Notes under the pieces: model-generated
Database searches by the model: none
What the model was told of the DNA's origin: nothing
Seen by the model: the letters and a program-made list of their open reading frames with translations, nothing else
Program-made: the position numbers and the translations under genes
NCBI GenBank assembly: GCA_963824395.1
Contig: CAWGPF010000003.1
Location: forward strand, 62,001-126,000
Direction: 5' to 3'
Origin: 13-2-20CM-66-19 sp963824395
GTDB taxonomy: Bacteria; Pseudomonadota; Gammaproteobacteria; Steroidobacterales; Steroidobacteraceae
DNA length: 64,000 bases
In this document: in pieces, positions 34,119-43,234 of the stretch
How the letters are laid out: the number at the start of each line of letters is the position of its first letter
How positions within the stretch are numbered: the stretch's first letter is position 1

Positions 34119-35999
34119 GTGGACGCAGCCCGCTTGATTGTGCGCATTGCAGCTCTGCTTGCCATAACACGAAATGTCGCGCGGCGCGTGTGCAGCCGCG
34201 GGGGCGGCGCAGCCTTCTGCCTCCTCGCGTGCCTGGCGTGGACACCCCTCACCGCCCTTGCGCAGCAACCCGATCCACCCCGGCGTATCGCCCGCCTGAG
34301 CGACACGGAAGGATCCGTGGCACTGCAGCCTGCAGGCGTCAGCACCTGGGGCGCAGCGCAGCTCAACCGGCCCGTGACCACCGGGGACCGGGTGTGGAGT
34401 GATCAGGATTCGCGCGCTGAGCTCGATCTGGGAAGCGCCGCGGTACGGCTCGGCAGCAGCACGTCGTTCTTATTCTTCAATCTCGATGACCGCGCGGTGC
34501 AGATCCAGCTCACCGCCGGCACGCTGATCGTGCAGCTGCGCGAGATCTTCGCCGGTCAGCTCTACGAGATCGACACGCCCAACATTGCCGTTGCGCTCTT
34601 CGAGCCGGGCGAATACCGCGTCGAGGTCAGCGCGAACGGCGACACCACGGTGGTACGCGTGAGTGAGGGGCGCGCGCAAGCCGAAGGCGGCGGTCAGAGC
34701 GTGACGCTCGGGATGCAGCAGATGGCCCGCTTCACGGGCCGCGACGCCGTCAGCTACGAGACGGGTCCCTTCGGTGTCCCGGATGACTTCGATGCCTGGT
34801 CGGCGGCCCGGGAGCGCGGGCTGATGAACTCAGCCTCGGGCGACTACGTGCCCGAGGGCGTGCCCGGCACTCAGGACCTGGACGGCAATGGTACCTGGCA
34901 GCTCACGAGCGACTACGGCTATGTCTGGGTGCCCGTGGTGGTGGCAGCGGACTGGGCGCCGTATCGCTTCGGGCACTGGGTGTTCATCGCCCCCTGGGGG
35001 TGGACCTGGATCGACGATGCGCCGTGGGGCTATGCGCCCTACCACTATGGGCGCTGGGTGGTATGGAACAGCGCCTGGTGCTGGGTGCCGGGTCCGAAGC
35101 ACGTGCACCCGGTGTATGCACCGGCGGTGGTGGGTTGGATCGGTGGTCCGGGGCGTCGCACCGGCTCCCTCGCCGGCAACGTGGGCTGGTTCGCGCTCGC
35201 GCCGCACGAAGTCTACGTGCCTGCATACCGGGTGAGCGCCGGCTACGCGCGCGCGCTCAACCTGACCAACACCGTGGTCAGCAGCGCCAGGGTCACGGGC
35301 GTATCTCAGAGCGATGCCGCCGGCGACCTGCATTACCTCAATGCCCGCGCCGGCGCGGTGACGGCGGTTGCCGAGGCGGTGTTCGCCGCCGGTGAGCGGG
35401 TGCGCGGCCGCGCGGTGGCGGTGAGCGGCGCGGCGCTTGCGACAGCGGCCGTGTCGGCGAGCGCGCCGCCGATCCTGCCCCTGCCGCAGAGCGCGCTCGG
35501 GGCTGGGGCGGGCGCGCGCCCGGTCAGGCCGCCGCCGGCGGCGTACCTGAACCGTGCGGTGCTCGTGCGTACGGTACCCCCGCGGGCACCGGCGCCCTTC
35601 GAGCGCCAGCTGAGGGCCATGCAGGCGGCGGGCGGGGAACCGCTGTCACCGGGCGCACTCTTGCGCCTGCAGCCGGCGGCCGCGGCAGCGCCGCTGCGCG
35701 TACTGCCGAGGAGCAGTGAGCCGTTGCCGGCCGCTGCGCCGGGAAGCACGGCGCTGCCGACGCTCGCCGAGCGCGAACGCGCGCTCGAGTCGAGCACGCC
35801 CGGCGGTGCGCCTGCCCGAAGCGCGGTTCGCGATCCGCTCTCCGGCGCCGAGCGCTATCACGTACCTGCAGCGACGCGCTCTACGCTGCCACCGTCCTAC
35901 CACCCGGCACCACCGCCGCCGCCCGCGCACGCAGCCCCCGCCGCTCCCGCCGCGGCTTCCACGCACATAAGCCCGGTGCACGCCGACGCGGCACATTGA
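34119..35999 (+). CDS. FecR-domain protein with DUF6600-type W/Y-rich domain
   Basis: This is an exported protein of about 626 residues from the GTG at 34119 (a GTG at 34059 is possible but less natural). The signal core AAFCLLACLAWTPLTALAQQ is followed by a FecR-like domain (about residues 50-180) with RIARLSDTEGSVAL, PVTTGDRVWS and LTAGTLIVQLREI. A tryptophan/tyrosine-rich DUF6600 domain follows (about 250-340: YGYVWVPVV, GHWVFIAPWGWTWID, HYGRWVVW). The last 200 residues are Ala/Pro-rich and low complexity. It has no transmembrane or anti-sigma N-domain, so it is not a normal FecR. Its function is unknown, probably periplasmic or surface-associated. Confidence 0.78.
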   Translation: MDAARLIVRIAALLAITRNVARRVCSRGGGAAFCLLACLAWTPLTALAQQPDPPRRIARLSDTEGSVALQPAGVSTWGAAQLNRPVTTGDRVWSDQDSRAELDLGSAAVRLGSSTSFLFFNLDDRAVQIQLTAGTLIVQLREIFAGQLYEIDTPNIAVALFEPGEYRVEVSANGDTTVVRVSEGRAQAEGGGQSVTLGMQQMARFTGRDAVSYETGPFGVPDDFDAWSAARERGLMNSASGDYVPEGVPGTQDLDGNGTWQLTSDYGYVWVPVVVAADWAPYRFGHWVFIAPWGWTWIDDAPWGYAPYHYGRWVVWNSAWCWVPGPKHVHPVYAPAVVGWIGGPGRRTGSLAGNVGWFALAPHEVYVPAYRVSAGYARALNLTNTVVSSARVTGVSQSDAAGDLHYLNARAGAVTAVAEAVFAAGERVRGRAVAVSGAALATAAVSASAPPILPLPQSALGAGAGARPVRPPPAAYLNRAVLVRTVPPRAPAPFERQLRAMQAAGGEPLSPGALLRLQPAAAAAPLRVLPRSSEPLPAAAPGSTALPTLAERERALESSTPGGAPARSAVRDPLSGAERYHVPAATRSTLPPSYHPAPPPPPAHAAPAAPAAASTHISPVHADAAH

Positions 36000-36031
36000 A
36001 AAGCGACCCTGCCGGCGCTGGCTGGTGCGCT

Positions 36032-36850
36032 TCAGGCAGCCTGCGTGGAGGACTTGCGCAGCACGAAGACGGCCGAGGTCGGACGCAGGTGCTGCAGGGC
36101 GCTGCGCGGGTGGTAGTTGACGTTCCAGGCGAAGGCACGCGCCAGCAGCGCATCGAGGCCGGTAGCCAGCGGGCTGTTGTAAACCTGGGTGCGCAGCAGC
36201 GGGGCCAGGCGCGGCGTCACCGGGAACACGCACAGGGCTTCGTGCTCGATCGTCAGCCCCGCCGCAGCCACAATCTCACGCAGGATCGGCAGCGGGATGC
36301 CGCGTTCGCGCTTGGTCAGCCCGGCGCGCGGCCGGCGCCAGTCGCCCATCGAAACGATCGGCTCGCGCAGCACGATGCGCCCCCCGGGCTTGAGGGTCCG
36401 CGCGAATTCCTTCACCACGGCGCTGACATTCGGAATGTGATGCAGCACGCCCAGGCAGGTAATGAGATCGAAGCTTCCCTGCGGCATCGGCAGTGTGCCG
36501 GCAGGATCGGGCTTGACGTAGGTGGCCGGCACCCCGTGGACCTCAGGCCGCACAAAGGCATCCGAGGGATCCACGATCGTGAGGTGGCCGATGCGCGCGA
36601 TGATCGGCAGGAGTTCATCGCCATAGGCGCTGCCGAACCCCAGCACCTCGGGGAACTTAGGCGACTGAAGATGGCGGAAGGCGTGCCGCAGGTTGAGCGC
36701 GTGATAGCCGTACTCGTAGCTCGCCGCATCGCGTGCGCCGAGGTCGGCATAGCCCTCCTTCTCGTCCGCGTACCACAGCGCAATCTGCGCCGCATCGAAG
36801 TCATCCCCGTACAGCTGCCGCCCTGACAGGAAGTTCTCGATGTCGGCCAT
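36032..36850 (-). CDS. Class I SAM-dependent methyltransferase
   Basis: The protein has 272 residues from the ATG at 36850; the extra upstream codons look unused. The SAM-binding core includes PEVLGFGSAYGDELLPII (motif I, an unusual variant), LTIVDPSD, FDLITCLGVLHHIPN and LKPGGRIVLREP. It belongs to the methyltransferase-11/25 group. Its substrate is unknown. An N-terminal segment (SGRQLYGDDFDAAQIALWYADE) before the Rossmann fold suggests a sugar or lipid acceptor. It lies alone, convergent with the FecR-type gene. Confidence 0.82.
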   Translation of the reverse strand: MADIENFLSGRQLYGDDFDAAQIALWYADEKEGYADLGARDAASYEYGYHALNLRHAFRHLQSPKFPEVLGFGSAYGDELLPIIARIGHLTIVDPSDAFVRPEVHGVPATYVKPDPAGTLPMPQGSFDLITCLGVLHHIPNVSAVVKEFARTLKPGGRIVLREPIVSMGDWRRPRAGLTKRERGIPLPILREIVAAAGLTIEHEALCVFPVTPRLAPLLRTQVYNSPLATGLDALLARAFAWNVNYHPRSALQHLRPTSAVFVLRKSSTQAA

Positions 36851-37069
36851 CACCGTACTCCGGCGCGCAGTGCGCTTCCGGCGGCGCAAGGCAGAAGCTG
36901 AGAGGCGCGGCTACGGTGTGCGGTGGGCATGTGGGCTGCTGCGCAGAACATTCCGCATCGCTGGGCCGGGCGTTTCCGGGGATCTTCGGCGGAAACAACG
37001 AGCATAGCCAGCCCGGCGCTGTTTCTCAAAGGCCATGGGCGAGGGCGGCAAGGCGCACGCAGCACGGCG

Positions 37070-37300
37070 TCATTCGTACTGCAGGACTTCGTGCTCGAGC
37101 TCGCGCAGGTAAGCGCGTACCTCGGCCTGCGTGCAGATCCGGGCCTCGAGGAGCGTCTGCAGCAGCGTCCCGAGGTGCACGCGCAGCGCGACCGCGAGCA
37201 CCGTGGGCGGATAGGCATCGAGTGCGCGCAGCGCGTCCCCGAGCTGATCGACACATTCCTCGACCGCATGATCTTCGTGCCGCGCGTGCGTGAATGACAT
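37070..37300 (-). CDS. Small hypothetical protein next to the conjugation module
   Basis: This is a 76-residue soluble protein. The start at 37300 has GGAG seven bases upstream, which favours it over a longer in-frame extension. The sequence is helix-rich with several acidic and leucine positions (EECVDQLGDALRALDAY, EVRAYLRELEHEVLQYE). I do not recognise the family. It is divergent from virB2 across about 190 bp, so it may belong to the mobile module, for instance as a regulator. No helix-turn-helix is apparent. Confidence 0.5.
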   Translation of the reverse strand: MSFTHARHEDHAVEECVDQLGDALRALDAYPPTVLAVALRVHLGTLLQTLLEARICTQAEVRAYLRELEHEVLQYE

Positions 37301-37491
37301 CGGGGGACTCCGTTTGCTGTGTCGGTACCAGACGATACACAACGCACGCTGCCGCCGCTGCCGGTACCGCCGCCAGCACCGCACTTTCTGCACAAAGAGC
37401 ACGGCTATGCGAATTCCAATCAACGGCAGCATGCCTAGACTTCCGTCCCCCGCTTCTACGAAACCAACACGGCACCGCACGGAGGTTGCGC

Positions 37492-37809
37492 ATGATTACT
37501 CGCGCTGGCATTGCTTCCCGCTTCCCCGCCCACGGCGCGCGCCTCACGCCTTCGGGCGTGCTCCTGTTCAGTCCCGCGCTGGCGGTGGCGCAGGCCACGT
37601 CTCCGTTCATGACCGGCGCCAATGCGCTGCAGACGAACATCCTCGCCTGGCTCACTCCCATCGCCGTGATTTTGGTCATGGTGCTTGGCGCCATGGCCAT
37701 GGCAAACCGAATGAGCTGGGGGTGGTGCATCGGTGCCATTCTCGGGATCGCCATCGCCTTCGGCGCCCCCCAGATCGTGACCTGGGTGCGCGGCATGTTC
37801 GGCGTCTGA
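37492..37809 (+). CDS. virB2: VirB2/TrbC-like conjugal pilin
   Basis: The protein has 105 residues from the ATG at 37492, which has GGAGG seven bases upstream. The cleavable leader ends near LAVAQA, and the mature pilin has two hydrophobic helices (AWLTPIAVILVMVLGAMAM and CIGAILGIAIAFGAPQIV) separated by a short turn. That is the pattern of the major pilus subunit of type IV secretion systems. It opens the virB operon, and its TGA overlaps the next ATG by one base. Confidence 0.87.
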   Translation: MITRAGIASRFPAHGARLTPSGVLLFSPALAVAQATSPFMTGANALQTNILAWLTPIAVILVMVLGAMAMANRMSWGWCIGAILGIAIAFGAPQIVTWVRGMFGV

Positions 37810-38198
37810 TGATGGGCGCGCGCAATGCGGGGCTGACCGCGGACATCCTGTTCGTGGGCGCGACGCGACCGCCGATGCGCTGGGGCGTCACCTATGCGGC
37901 GCTGCTCGCCAACCTCGTTTTTACAATGGAGGCTTTTCTCCTCACCCGCAATCTGCTCACGCTCCTCGTGTGTGTCCCGGTGCACGGCGTGTGCGCGCTT
38001 CTGTGTGCCCGCGATCCGAGGTTCTTCGATCTGGCGCTGCTGTGGGGACGCACGCGACTGTCGGCCCTGGCGACCACCCTGTCACTGTGGCGGGCGAGCA
38101 GCTATTCCCCGCTGCTGCTCGATGTAGCCGATGCTGCCGGCCGACGCCGCTGCCGCGTCGCGGAGCTTCCCGTCGCCCCCGGGAGCGCGGCACCGTGA
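37809..38198 (+). CDS. virB3: VirB3/TrbD-like inner-membrane protein
   Basis: The protein has 129 residues, with ATG overlapping the virB2 stop (TGATG). It has two hydrophobic segments at about residues 28-45 and 50-65, preceded by the typical FVGATRPPMRWGV motif (A-x-T-R-P) and followed by CARDPRFFDLALLWGR (C/A-x-D-P-R-x-F). VirB3 anchors the VirB4 ATPase at the inner membrane. Its stop overlaps the virB4 GTG (GTGA). The C-terminal tail is somewhat longer than usual. Confidence 0.85.
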   Translation: MMGARNAGLTADILFVGATRPPMRWGVTYAALLANLVFTMEAFLLTRNLLTLLVCVPVHGVCALLCARDPRFFDLALLWGRTRLSALATTLSLWRASSYSPLLLDVADAAGRRRCRVAELPVAPGSAAP

Positions 38199-40669
38199 GC
38201 AACGCGACACGCCGGGCGGCACTGCGGCGCGAGCGCAGCGCCGGGGAGCACATCCCCTACAGCGCGCACGTCGCGCCCGGGATCGTCTCGACCACCGCGG
38301 GGGACTACCTGCAGGCGTTTCGCCTGGGCGGGGCGAGCTTCGAGAGTGCCGACGATGCGCAGCTGAACGTCTGGCACGAGCGCCTGAACGTACTGTGGCG
38401 CAACCTTGCGAGCCCGCAGGTTGCCCTGTGGACGCACCTGATCCGCCGGCCGGTGGGCGCGCAGCCGCGCGCGGCGGCCGGCAGCGGCTTCGCCGCCGCG
38501 CTGGCGGCCCGCTACCAGGAGCGCCTCGCCGGTGAGACCCTGATGCTCAACGAGCTTTACGTGGCGCTGTTGTACCGTCCGGCGCCGGGGGTCGCGGCCG
38601 GCGCGCTGTCACGCTTCCTCAGTCGCACGCACCGCGGGGACGCGCAGCGCGAGCTCGCCGCGGCGCTTGAGAACTGCGAGAAGCTCGCACAGACGCTGCT
38701 CGCATCGCTCGCGCGATACGAGCCGGAACCTCTTCTCACCTACCGTGCGGGTGGGCGCTGGTGCTCCGCGCTGCTCGAGTACCTGGCGCTCCTGATCAAT
38801 GGCGAGAGCCGGCCGGTGCCCCTGCCGTGCGGGCCGCTGCATGCCGCCCTCGCCACCACGCGGCTGTTGTTTGGCAGCGAGGCGGTCGAGTACCGGTTGC
38901 CCGCCGGCACGCGCGTCGGGGCGCTGCTCGGCATCAAGGAATACCCGACCCCAACGCTGGTGGGCATGTATAACCGACTGCTCTCCGCGCCGTTCCCGCT
39001 GGTGCTCGCACAGTCCTTCACCTTCATCTCGCGCGCCGCCGGCCAGATGCTGCTGCAACGGCAGTTCTACCGCATGGCCAACGCCGGTGACTTTGCCGTC
39101 TCGCAGGCGGCGCAGCTGAAGGACGCCCTCGATGGTCTCGCCAGCAACGAGTTCGCGATCGGTGACCATCACTTCACCCTGCAGGTGCTCGCCACGATTG
39201 ACGACGCGCAGGGCCACGATCGACCGCGCCTGCGCGCCCTGAACGACCACGTGGCGCTGGCGCGCAGTTATCTCGCCGACACCGGGATGACGGTGGCGCG
39301 CGAGGACCTGGCGCTCGAGGCTGCCTTCTGGGCGCAGTTGCCCGGAAACTTCGCCCTGCGGCCGCGCAAGGCGCCGATCACCTCGCGCAACTTCGCCGCC
39401 ATGTCCCCGTTCCACAACTACCCGAGCGGGCGCGCCACGGGGAATCACTGGGGCGAGGCGCTGGCGCTCCTGTGCACCAGCGCGCGCTCGCCCTACTACT
39501 TCTCGCTCCACGCCACCGATCCGAGCGACCCGGACGGTGGCAGCCGCAAGGACACCGGGCACACGCTCCTGTGTGGCCCCACCGGCTCCGGCAAGACCGT
39601 GTTCATCGGCTTCCTGGTCACGCTCCTCATGCGTCAGGGCGCAACGCAGGTCATCTTCGATAAGGATCGCGGGCTTGAGATCCTGGTGCGCGCCCTGGGC
39701 GGGGAGTACCTGGCGCTGCGGCAGGGCAGACCCACCGGGTTCAACCCGCTGCAGCTGCCCGAGGATCCCCGGCACACCGAGTTCCTGCGCAGCTGGCTGC
39801 GTCTGCTGGTGCGTCGCGGTGAGAGCACGGCGCTCAGCACCCGCGAGGGCGCGGACCTCGACCAGGCGCTGCGCGGCACGCTGGCCCTGGAGCGCCCGCT
39901 GCGCCGCCTGTCGCGGCTGATCGACTTTCTTGATCCGACCGATCCGGAAGGCGTGCACGCGCGCCTGGCGCGCTGGTGCGAGAGCACCCAGGGTGAGTAC
40001 GCCTGGGCCTTCGACTGTCCGGCGGACTCGGTGGTGAGCCGCCTCGAGGGCAGGACGGTCATCGGCTTCGACGTCACGGAGTTTCTGGAGCACGAGGCGA
40101 GTCGTGCGCCCCTGACCCTGTACATGTTCCACCTCGTGCGCCAGCTGCTCGACGGGCGCCGCCTGGTGTGCTGGATGGACGAGTTCTGGCGGCTGCTCGG
40201 CGACCCGGCCTTCGAGGCCTTCGCCAAGGACGGCCCCAAGACGTGGCGCAAGCTCAATGGCGTTATGTGCCTCGCCACGCAGAGCGCAAGCGATGTGCTG
40301 GCGAGCCCGATCAGCCGCACGCTGATCGAACAGACGCCCACCAAGGTGTTCTTTCCCAACAGCGATGCCAACGCCGCCGAATACACCCAGGGCTTTGGCC
40401 TGAGCGAGCGCGAGTTCAAGCTCATCCGCGAGCAGCTCGAGCCCGGCTCCCGCACCTTCCTCCTCAAGCAGGGGCACCACAGCGTCGTGTGCCGGCTCGA
40501 CCTCAAGGGCTGCGAGGCGGAACTGGCGGTCATCTCAGGACGCGCGCACCAGCTCACGCGCATGCAGCAGCTGATGCGCGAGCACGGCGACTCACCCGAA
40601 TTGTGGCTGTCGGCCTTCATGCGCGGCGCCGCCGGCGCCGCGTCTTTCTCCACCGCTATTCCGGAGTAA
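38195..40669 (+). CDS. virB4: VirB4/TrbE-type secretion ATPase
   Basis: This is the conserved type IV secretion ATPase of 824 residues, with a GTG start overlapping virB3 by four bases. The N-terminal CagE/TrbE domain precedes the ATPase domain. Walker A GPTGSGKT lies at residues 461-468, and Walker B ends in Asp662-Glu663 (CWMDEFW). A conserved TQSASDVLASPI stretch and the TPTKVFFPN motif follow. It powers pilus assembly and substrate transfer at the inner membrane. All motor residues are intact. Confidence 0.93.
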   Translation: MSNATRRAALRRERSAGEHIPYSAHVAPGIVSTTAGDYLQAFRLGGASFESADDAQLNVWHERLNVLWRNLASPQVALWTHLIRRPVGAQPRAAAGSGFAAALAARYQERLAGETLMLNELYVALLYRPAPGVAAGALSRFLSRTHRGDAQRELAAALENCEKLAQTLLASLARYEPEPLLTYRAGGRWCSALLEYLALLINGESRPVPLPCGPLHAALATTRLLFGSEAVEYRLPAGTRVGALLGIKEYPTPTLVGMYNRLLSAPFPLVLAQSFTFISRAAGQMLLQRQFYRMANAGDFAVSQAAQLKDALDGLASNEFAIGDHHFTLQVLATIDDAQGHDRPRLRALNDHVALARSYLADTGMTVAREDLALEAAFWAQLPGNFALRPRKAPITSRNFAAMSPFHNYPSGRATGNHWGEALALLCTSARSPYYFSLHATDPSDPDGGSRKDTGHTLLCGPTGSGKTVFIGFLVTLLMRQGATQVIFDKDRGLEILVRALGGEYLALRQGRPTGFNPLQLPEDPRHTEFLRSWLRLLVRRGESTALSTREGADLDQALRGTLALERPLRRLSRLIDFLDPTDPEGVHARLARWCESTQGEYAWAFDCPADSVVSRLEGRTVIGFDVTEFLEHEASRAPLTLYMFHLVRQLLDGRRLVCWMDEFWRLLGDPAFEAFAKDGPKTWRKLNGVMCLATQSASDVLASPISRTLIEQTPTKVFFPNSDANAAEYTQGFGLSEREFKLIREQLEPGSRTFLLKQGHHSVVCRLDLKGCEAELAVISGRAHQLTRMQQLMREHGDSPELWLSAFMRGAAGAASFSTAIPE

Positions 40670-40674
40670 CCCCC

Positions 40675-41376
40675 ATGAGAGCACATATCGCCATCGGTAT
40701 CGGGCTGCTGCTGTCCCTCGGTGCGCCACTGGCGCACGCGCAGTTCGCCGTGATCGACGTCGCCTCCGTGGCACAGCTGATCAGCGAGGTACAGACGCTG
40801 GCACAACAGGTGCAGACCGCGCAGGCGCAGCTGGCTCAGGCGCAGGCTGAATTCACGGCGATGACCGGCAACCGGGGCATGGAACAGCTGCTGGGCGGAA
40901 TCAACCGCAATTACCTGCCCGGGAGCCCAACCGCGCTGCAGGCCGCGCGGCAGGGCGCGGGCTCCTACCCGGCACTCGCCGCCGGCGTGCGGGGCGCACT
41001 CGCGGGCGAGTCGGTGCTCACGGCGGCGCAACTGGCGACGCTGCCGCCGGCCGCCGCCGCCCAACTGCAGTCGCAGCGAGAGTCAGCGGCGCTCCTGCAG
41101 GGTCTCACGCAGCAGGCCCTCACCAACGCCAGCGCGCGCTTTGCCGGGCTGCAGCAGCTGATCGATGCCATCGGCACCGCGACCGACCAGAAGGGCGCGC
41201 TCGACCTGCAGGCGCGCATCGCTGCCGAGGGCGGCATGCTGCAGAACGAGCACACCAAGCTCGAGGTGCTGTTCCAGGGCGTGCACGCCGATGAGCAGGC
41301 CGGCGCGCAGCGCGCGCACGAGCTGCTGATCGCGGGCCACGGCCAGTTCGACGGGCGCTTCCAGCCGCATCCCTGA
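40675..41376 (+). CDS. virB5: VirB5/TrbJ-like minor pilin
   Basis: This is a secreted protein of 233 residues. A clear signal peptide (AIGIGLLLSLGAPLAHAQ) is followed by the VirB5/TrbJ pattern FAVIDVASVAQLISEVQTLAQQVQTAQ, a long amphipathic coiled coil, and the MTGNRGM motif. The remainder is helical and Gln/Ala-rich. It would sit at the pilus tip and help contact the recipient cell. It lies five bases after virB4. Confidence 0.85.
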   Translation: MRAHIAIGIGLLLSLGAPLAHAQFAVIDVASVAQLISEVQTLAQQVQTAQAQLAQAQAEFTAMTGNRGMEQLLGGINRNYLPGSPTALQAARQGAGSYPALAAGVRGALAGESVLTAAQLATLPPAAAAQLQSQRESAALLQGLTQQALTNASARFAGLQQLIDAIGTATDQKGALDLQARIAAEGGMLQNEHTKLEVLFQGVHADEQAGAQRAHELLIAGHGQFDGRFQPHP

Positions 41377-41391
41377 CCGGAGCGCACCGCC

Positions 41392-42351
41392 ATGGGGTTC
41401 TTTGCGACCTTCTGGAACTGGCTGAACGGGCAGCTGACCGACTATATCGGCGGCAACACCGCCCGGGTGGCCGCCGCGCTCGAGCCGGCCATCGTGACGC
41501 TGGCGACGGTGTACGTGATGGTGTGGGGGTACCTGCAGCTCACCGGCCGCATCGAGGAGCCCCTGACCGCAGGACTCAAGCGTCTGGTGACCCTCGCGGT
41601 GGTGCTCGGCATCGCGACGCACCTGTGGCTTTACAACAGTCTTATCGTGGACACCTTCTACAGTGCCCCCGCGCAGCTGGCTGCCGCCGTCATCGGCACC
41701 ACCGACCCGGTGGCCACGCTCGATGTGATCTGGAGCCGCGGTGGGGCGGTCGCCGGGTACCTGTGGAACAACGGTGGGGTATTCAGCGGCGACTTCGGCT
41801 ACTACGTGGCCGGAGGGGTGGTGTGGGTCCTGATCGGCCTGCTGTGCGCCTATACGATGTTCCTGGTGGCACTCTCGAGCGTCGCGCTCGCAGTCCTGCT
41901 CGCCCTCGGGCCGCTGTTCGTGGCGCTGCTGCTGTTCGAGGACACGCGGCGTTTCTTCCAGGCCTGGATTGCGCAGCTCGCCAACTACGCGCTGATCAGC
42001 ATCCTTACCGTGCTGATGGCGGCGCTGCTGCTGCAGATCGTCGAGTCCTACGCGGCGCAGACCGCCGCCCGTGGCGCCGCCATCGTCACGGTGGACGCGC
42101 TCGACATGGTGCTGGTGGCGGTCCTGGTGTTTCTGCTGATGCGCCAGGTCATGCCGGTTGCCGCAGCACTCGCCGGCGGGGTGGGGCTGAGCACCTTTGG
42201 CCTTGCGAGCCGGTTCATCGGCTGGGGCATGCGCCAAGGCGACGCTGCAGGGCGCGGCGCCCTCGGGGCTTCGCTGCGCGCGCTCGGCGCGTCGCGCGCC
42301 GCCGCGCCCGCCCCGGCGACCCTCGAGCGCACGCACTGGGGCATCCGGTGA
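41392..42351 (+). CDS. virB6: VirB6/TrbL-like polytopic membrane protein
   Basis: The protein has 319 residues and about six transmembrane helices, starting WNWLNGQLTDYIGGN, with a central periplasmic part. The block ALLCAYTMFLVALSSVALAVLLALGPLFVALLLFEDTRRFFQAWIAQL (positions about 160-205) carries the VirB6 signature with its conserved tryptophan. It forms part of the inner-membrane channel. A four-base overlap (GTGA) links it to the small lipoprotein gene that follows. Confidence 0.87.
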   Translation: MGFFATFWNWLNGQLTDYIGGNTARVAAALEPAIVTLATVYVMVWGYLQLTGRIEEPLTAGLKRLVTLAVVLGIATHLWLYNSLIVDTFYSAPAQLAAAVIGTTDPVATLDVIWSRGGAVAGYLWNNGGVFSGDFGYYVAGGVVWVLIGLLCAYTMFLVALSSVALAVLLALGPLFVALLLFEDTRRFFQAWIAQLANYALISILTVLMAALLLQIVESYAAQTAARGAAIVTVDALDMVLVAVLVFLLMRQVMPVAAALAGGVGLSTFGLASRFIGWGMRQGDAAGRGALGASLRALGASRAAAPAPATLERTHWGIR

Positions 42352-42530
42352 GGCCGCGGATCAAGGGCCGGCTGCCGGCGGCGATGCTGCGCCTGGCGCT
42401 CCTCACCTTGGCAGGGTCAGGTATCGCCGCCTGTGCGACGCACCAGCCCTTGTGCCGCGGGGCACTGCGGCCCATCAATGCGGGCGCGGGCGTGACGGCA
42501 GCACCCCGGGGAACGCGGCATGGGGACTGA
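42348..42530 (+). CDS. virB7: VirB7-like small lipoprotein
   Basis: This 60-residue protein is easy to miss because longer shadow frames cover it. A GTG at 42348 overlaps the virB6 stop by four bases. The hydrophobic stretch LRLALLTLAGSGIAAC ends in a lipobox cysteine, giving a short mature peptide with ATHQPLCRGALRPINAG. A second cysteine and a P-[LI]-N-type motif are features of VirB7, which pairs with VirB9 in the outer-membrane ring. Its position between virB6 and virB8 is the standard one. It overlaps virB8 by eleven bases. Confidence 0.75.
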   Translation: MRPRIKGRLPAAMLRLALLTLAGSGIAACATHQPLCRGALRPINAGAGVTAAPRGTRHGD

Positions 42531-43230
42531 GCCGCTCGAGGCCTACTTCGCCGAGGCCGCCGGGTGGGACACGGACCGCTCGCGGCAGGCGGCGCGCAGT
42601 GCCCGTCGCGCCTGGTGGGCCGCGGCCTGCGGCTGGGCCTGTGCGGGCCTGAGCGGCCTCGCCCTGGTGCTGCTCATGCCGCTGAAGCAGGTCGAGCCGT
42701 ACGTCGTGCGCGTCGATCGCAGCACCGGAGTGATCGACGTCGTGCCCGCGTACCGCGGCGGCGTGGCGCTCGAGCCCGCCGTGACGCGCTACTTCCTCAC
42801 CCACTACATCAGTGTCTGCGAGCGTTTCAACTTCGCGACTGCGGAGAGCGATTACGAGGAATGCGGGGCCTTCCACGCCGCCCAGCGCAACCAGGCCTGG
42901 TACGCGCTCTGGAACCCGCACAACCCGGCCTCGCCCCTGAACGTGCACAAGGACGGCAGTACGGTGCGGGTGGAGGTGCAGGCGGTGAGTTTCTTCCAGC
43001 GCTCCAGCGGCGTGACCGACCTTGCGCAGGTGCGCTACCTCAAGGTGCAGCGCCCGGCGGGCGGCGCGGACGAGCGCGTCACGCACTGGATCGCCACCGT
43101 GCAGTACGCCTTCGCGCCGCCTTCGCAGGACGTACGGCTGCGCCGCTGGAATCCGCTCGGCTTCAAGGTGATCGAGCTCAGCACCGAAGCGGAAGTGCCG
43201 GACCAGGTCGCGGCGGGCAACGGTGGGTGA
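42520..43230 (+). CDS. virB8: VirB8-like assembly factor
   Basis: This bitopic inner-membrane protein has 236 residues. A single transmembrane helix lies near residues 35-53 (WACAGLSGLALVLLMPL), and the periplasmic domain has the NTF2-like pattern of VirB8: KQVEPYVVRVDRSTG, YFLTHYISVCERFN and DYEECGAF. It nucleates the secretion complex. It overlaps the genes on both sides by a few bases, consistent with coupled expression. Confidence 0.9.
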   Translation: MGTEPLEAYFAEAAGWDTDRSRQAARSARRAWWAAACGWACAGLSGLALVLLMPLKQVEPYVVRVDRSTGVIDVVPAYRGGVALEPAVTRYFLTHYISVCERFNFATAESDYEECGAFHAAQRNQAWYALWNPHNPASPLNVHKDGSTVRVEVQAVSFFQRSSGVTDLAQVRYLKVQRPAGGADERVTHWIATVQYAFAPPSQDVRLRRWNPLGFKVIELSTEAEVPDQVAAGNGG

Positions 43231-43234
43231 GCTC

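Noticed and set aside
38609..40480. 623-codon minus-strand frame opposite virB4
   Set aside because: Mirror of a gene with intact Walker motifs; no ribosome site or similarity.
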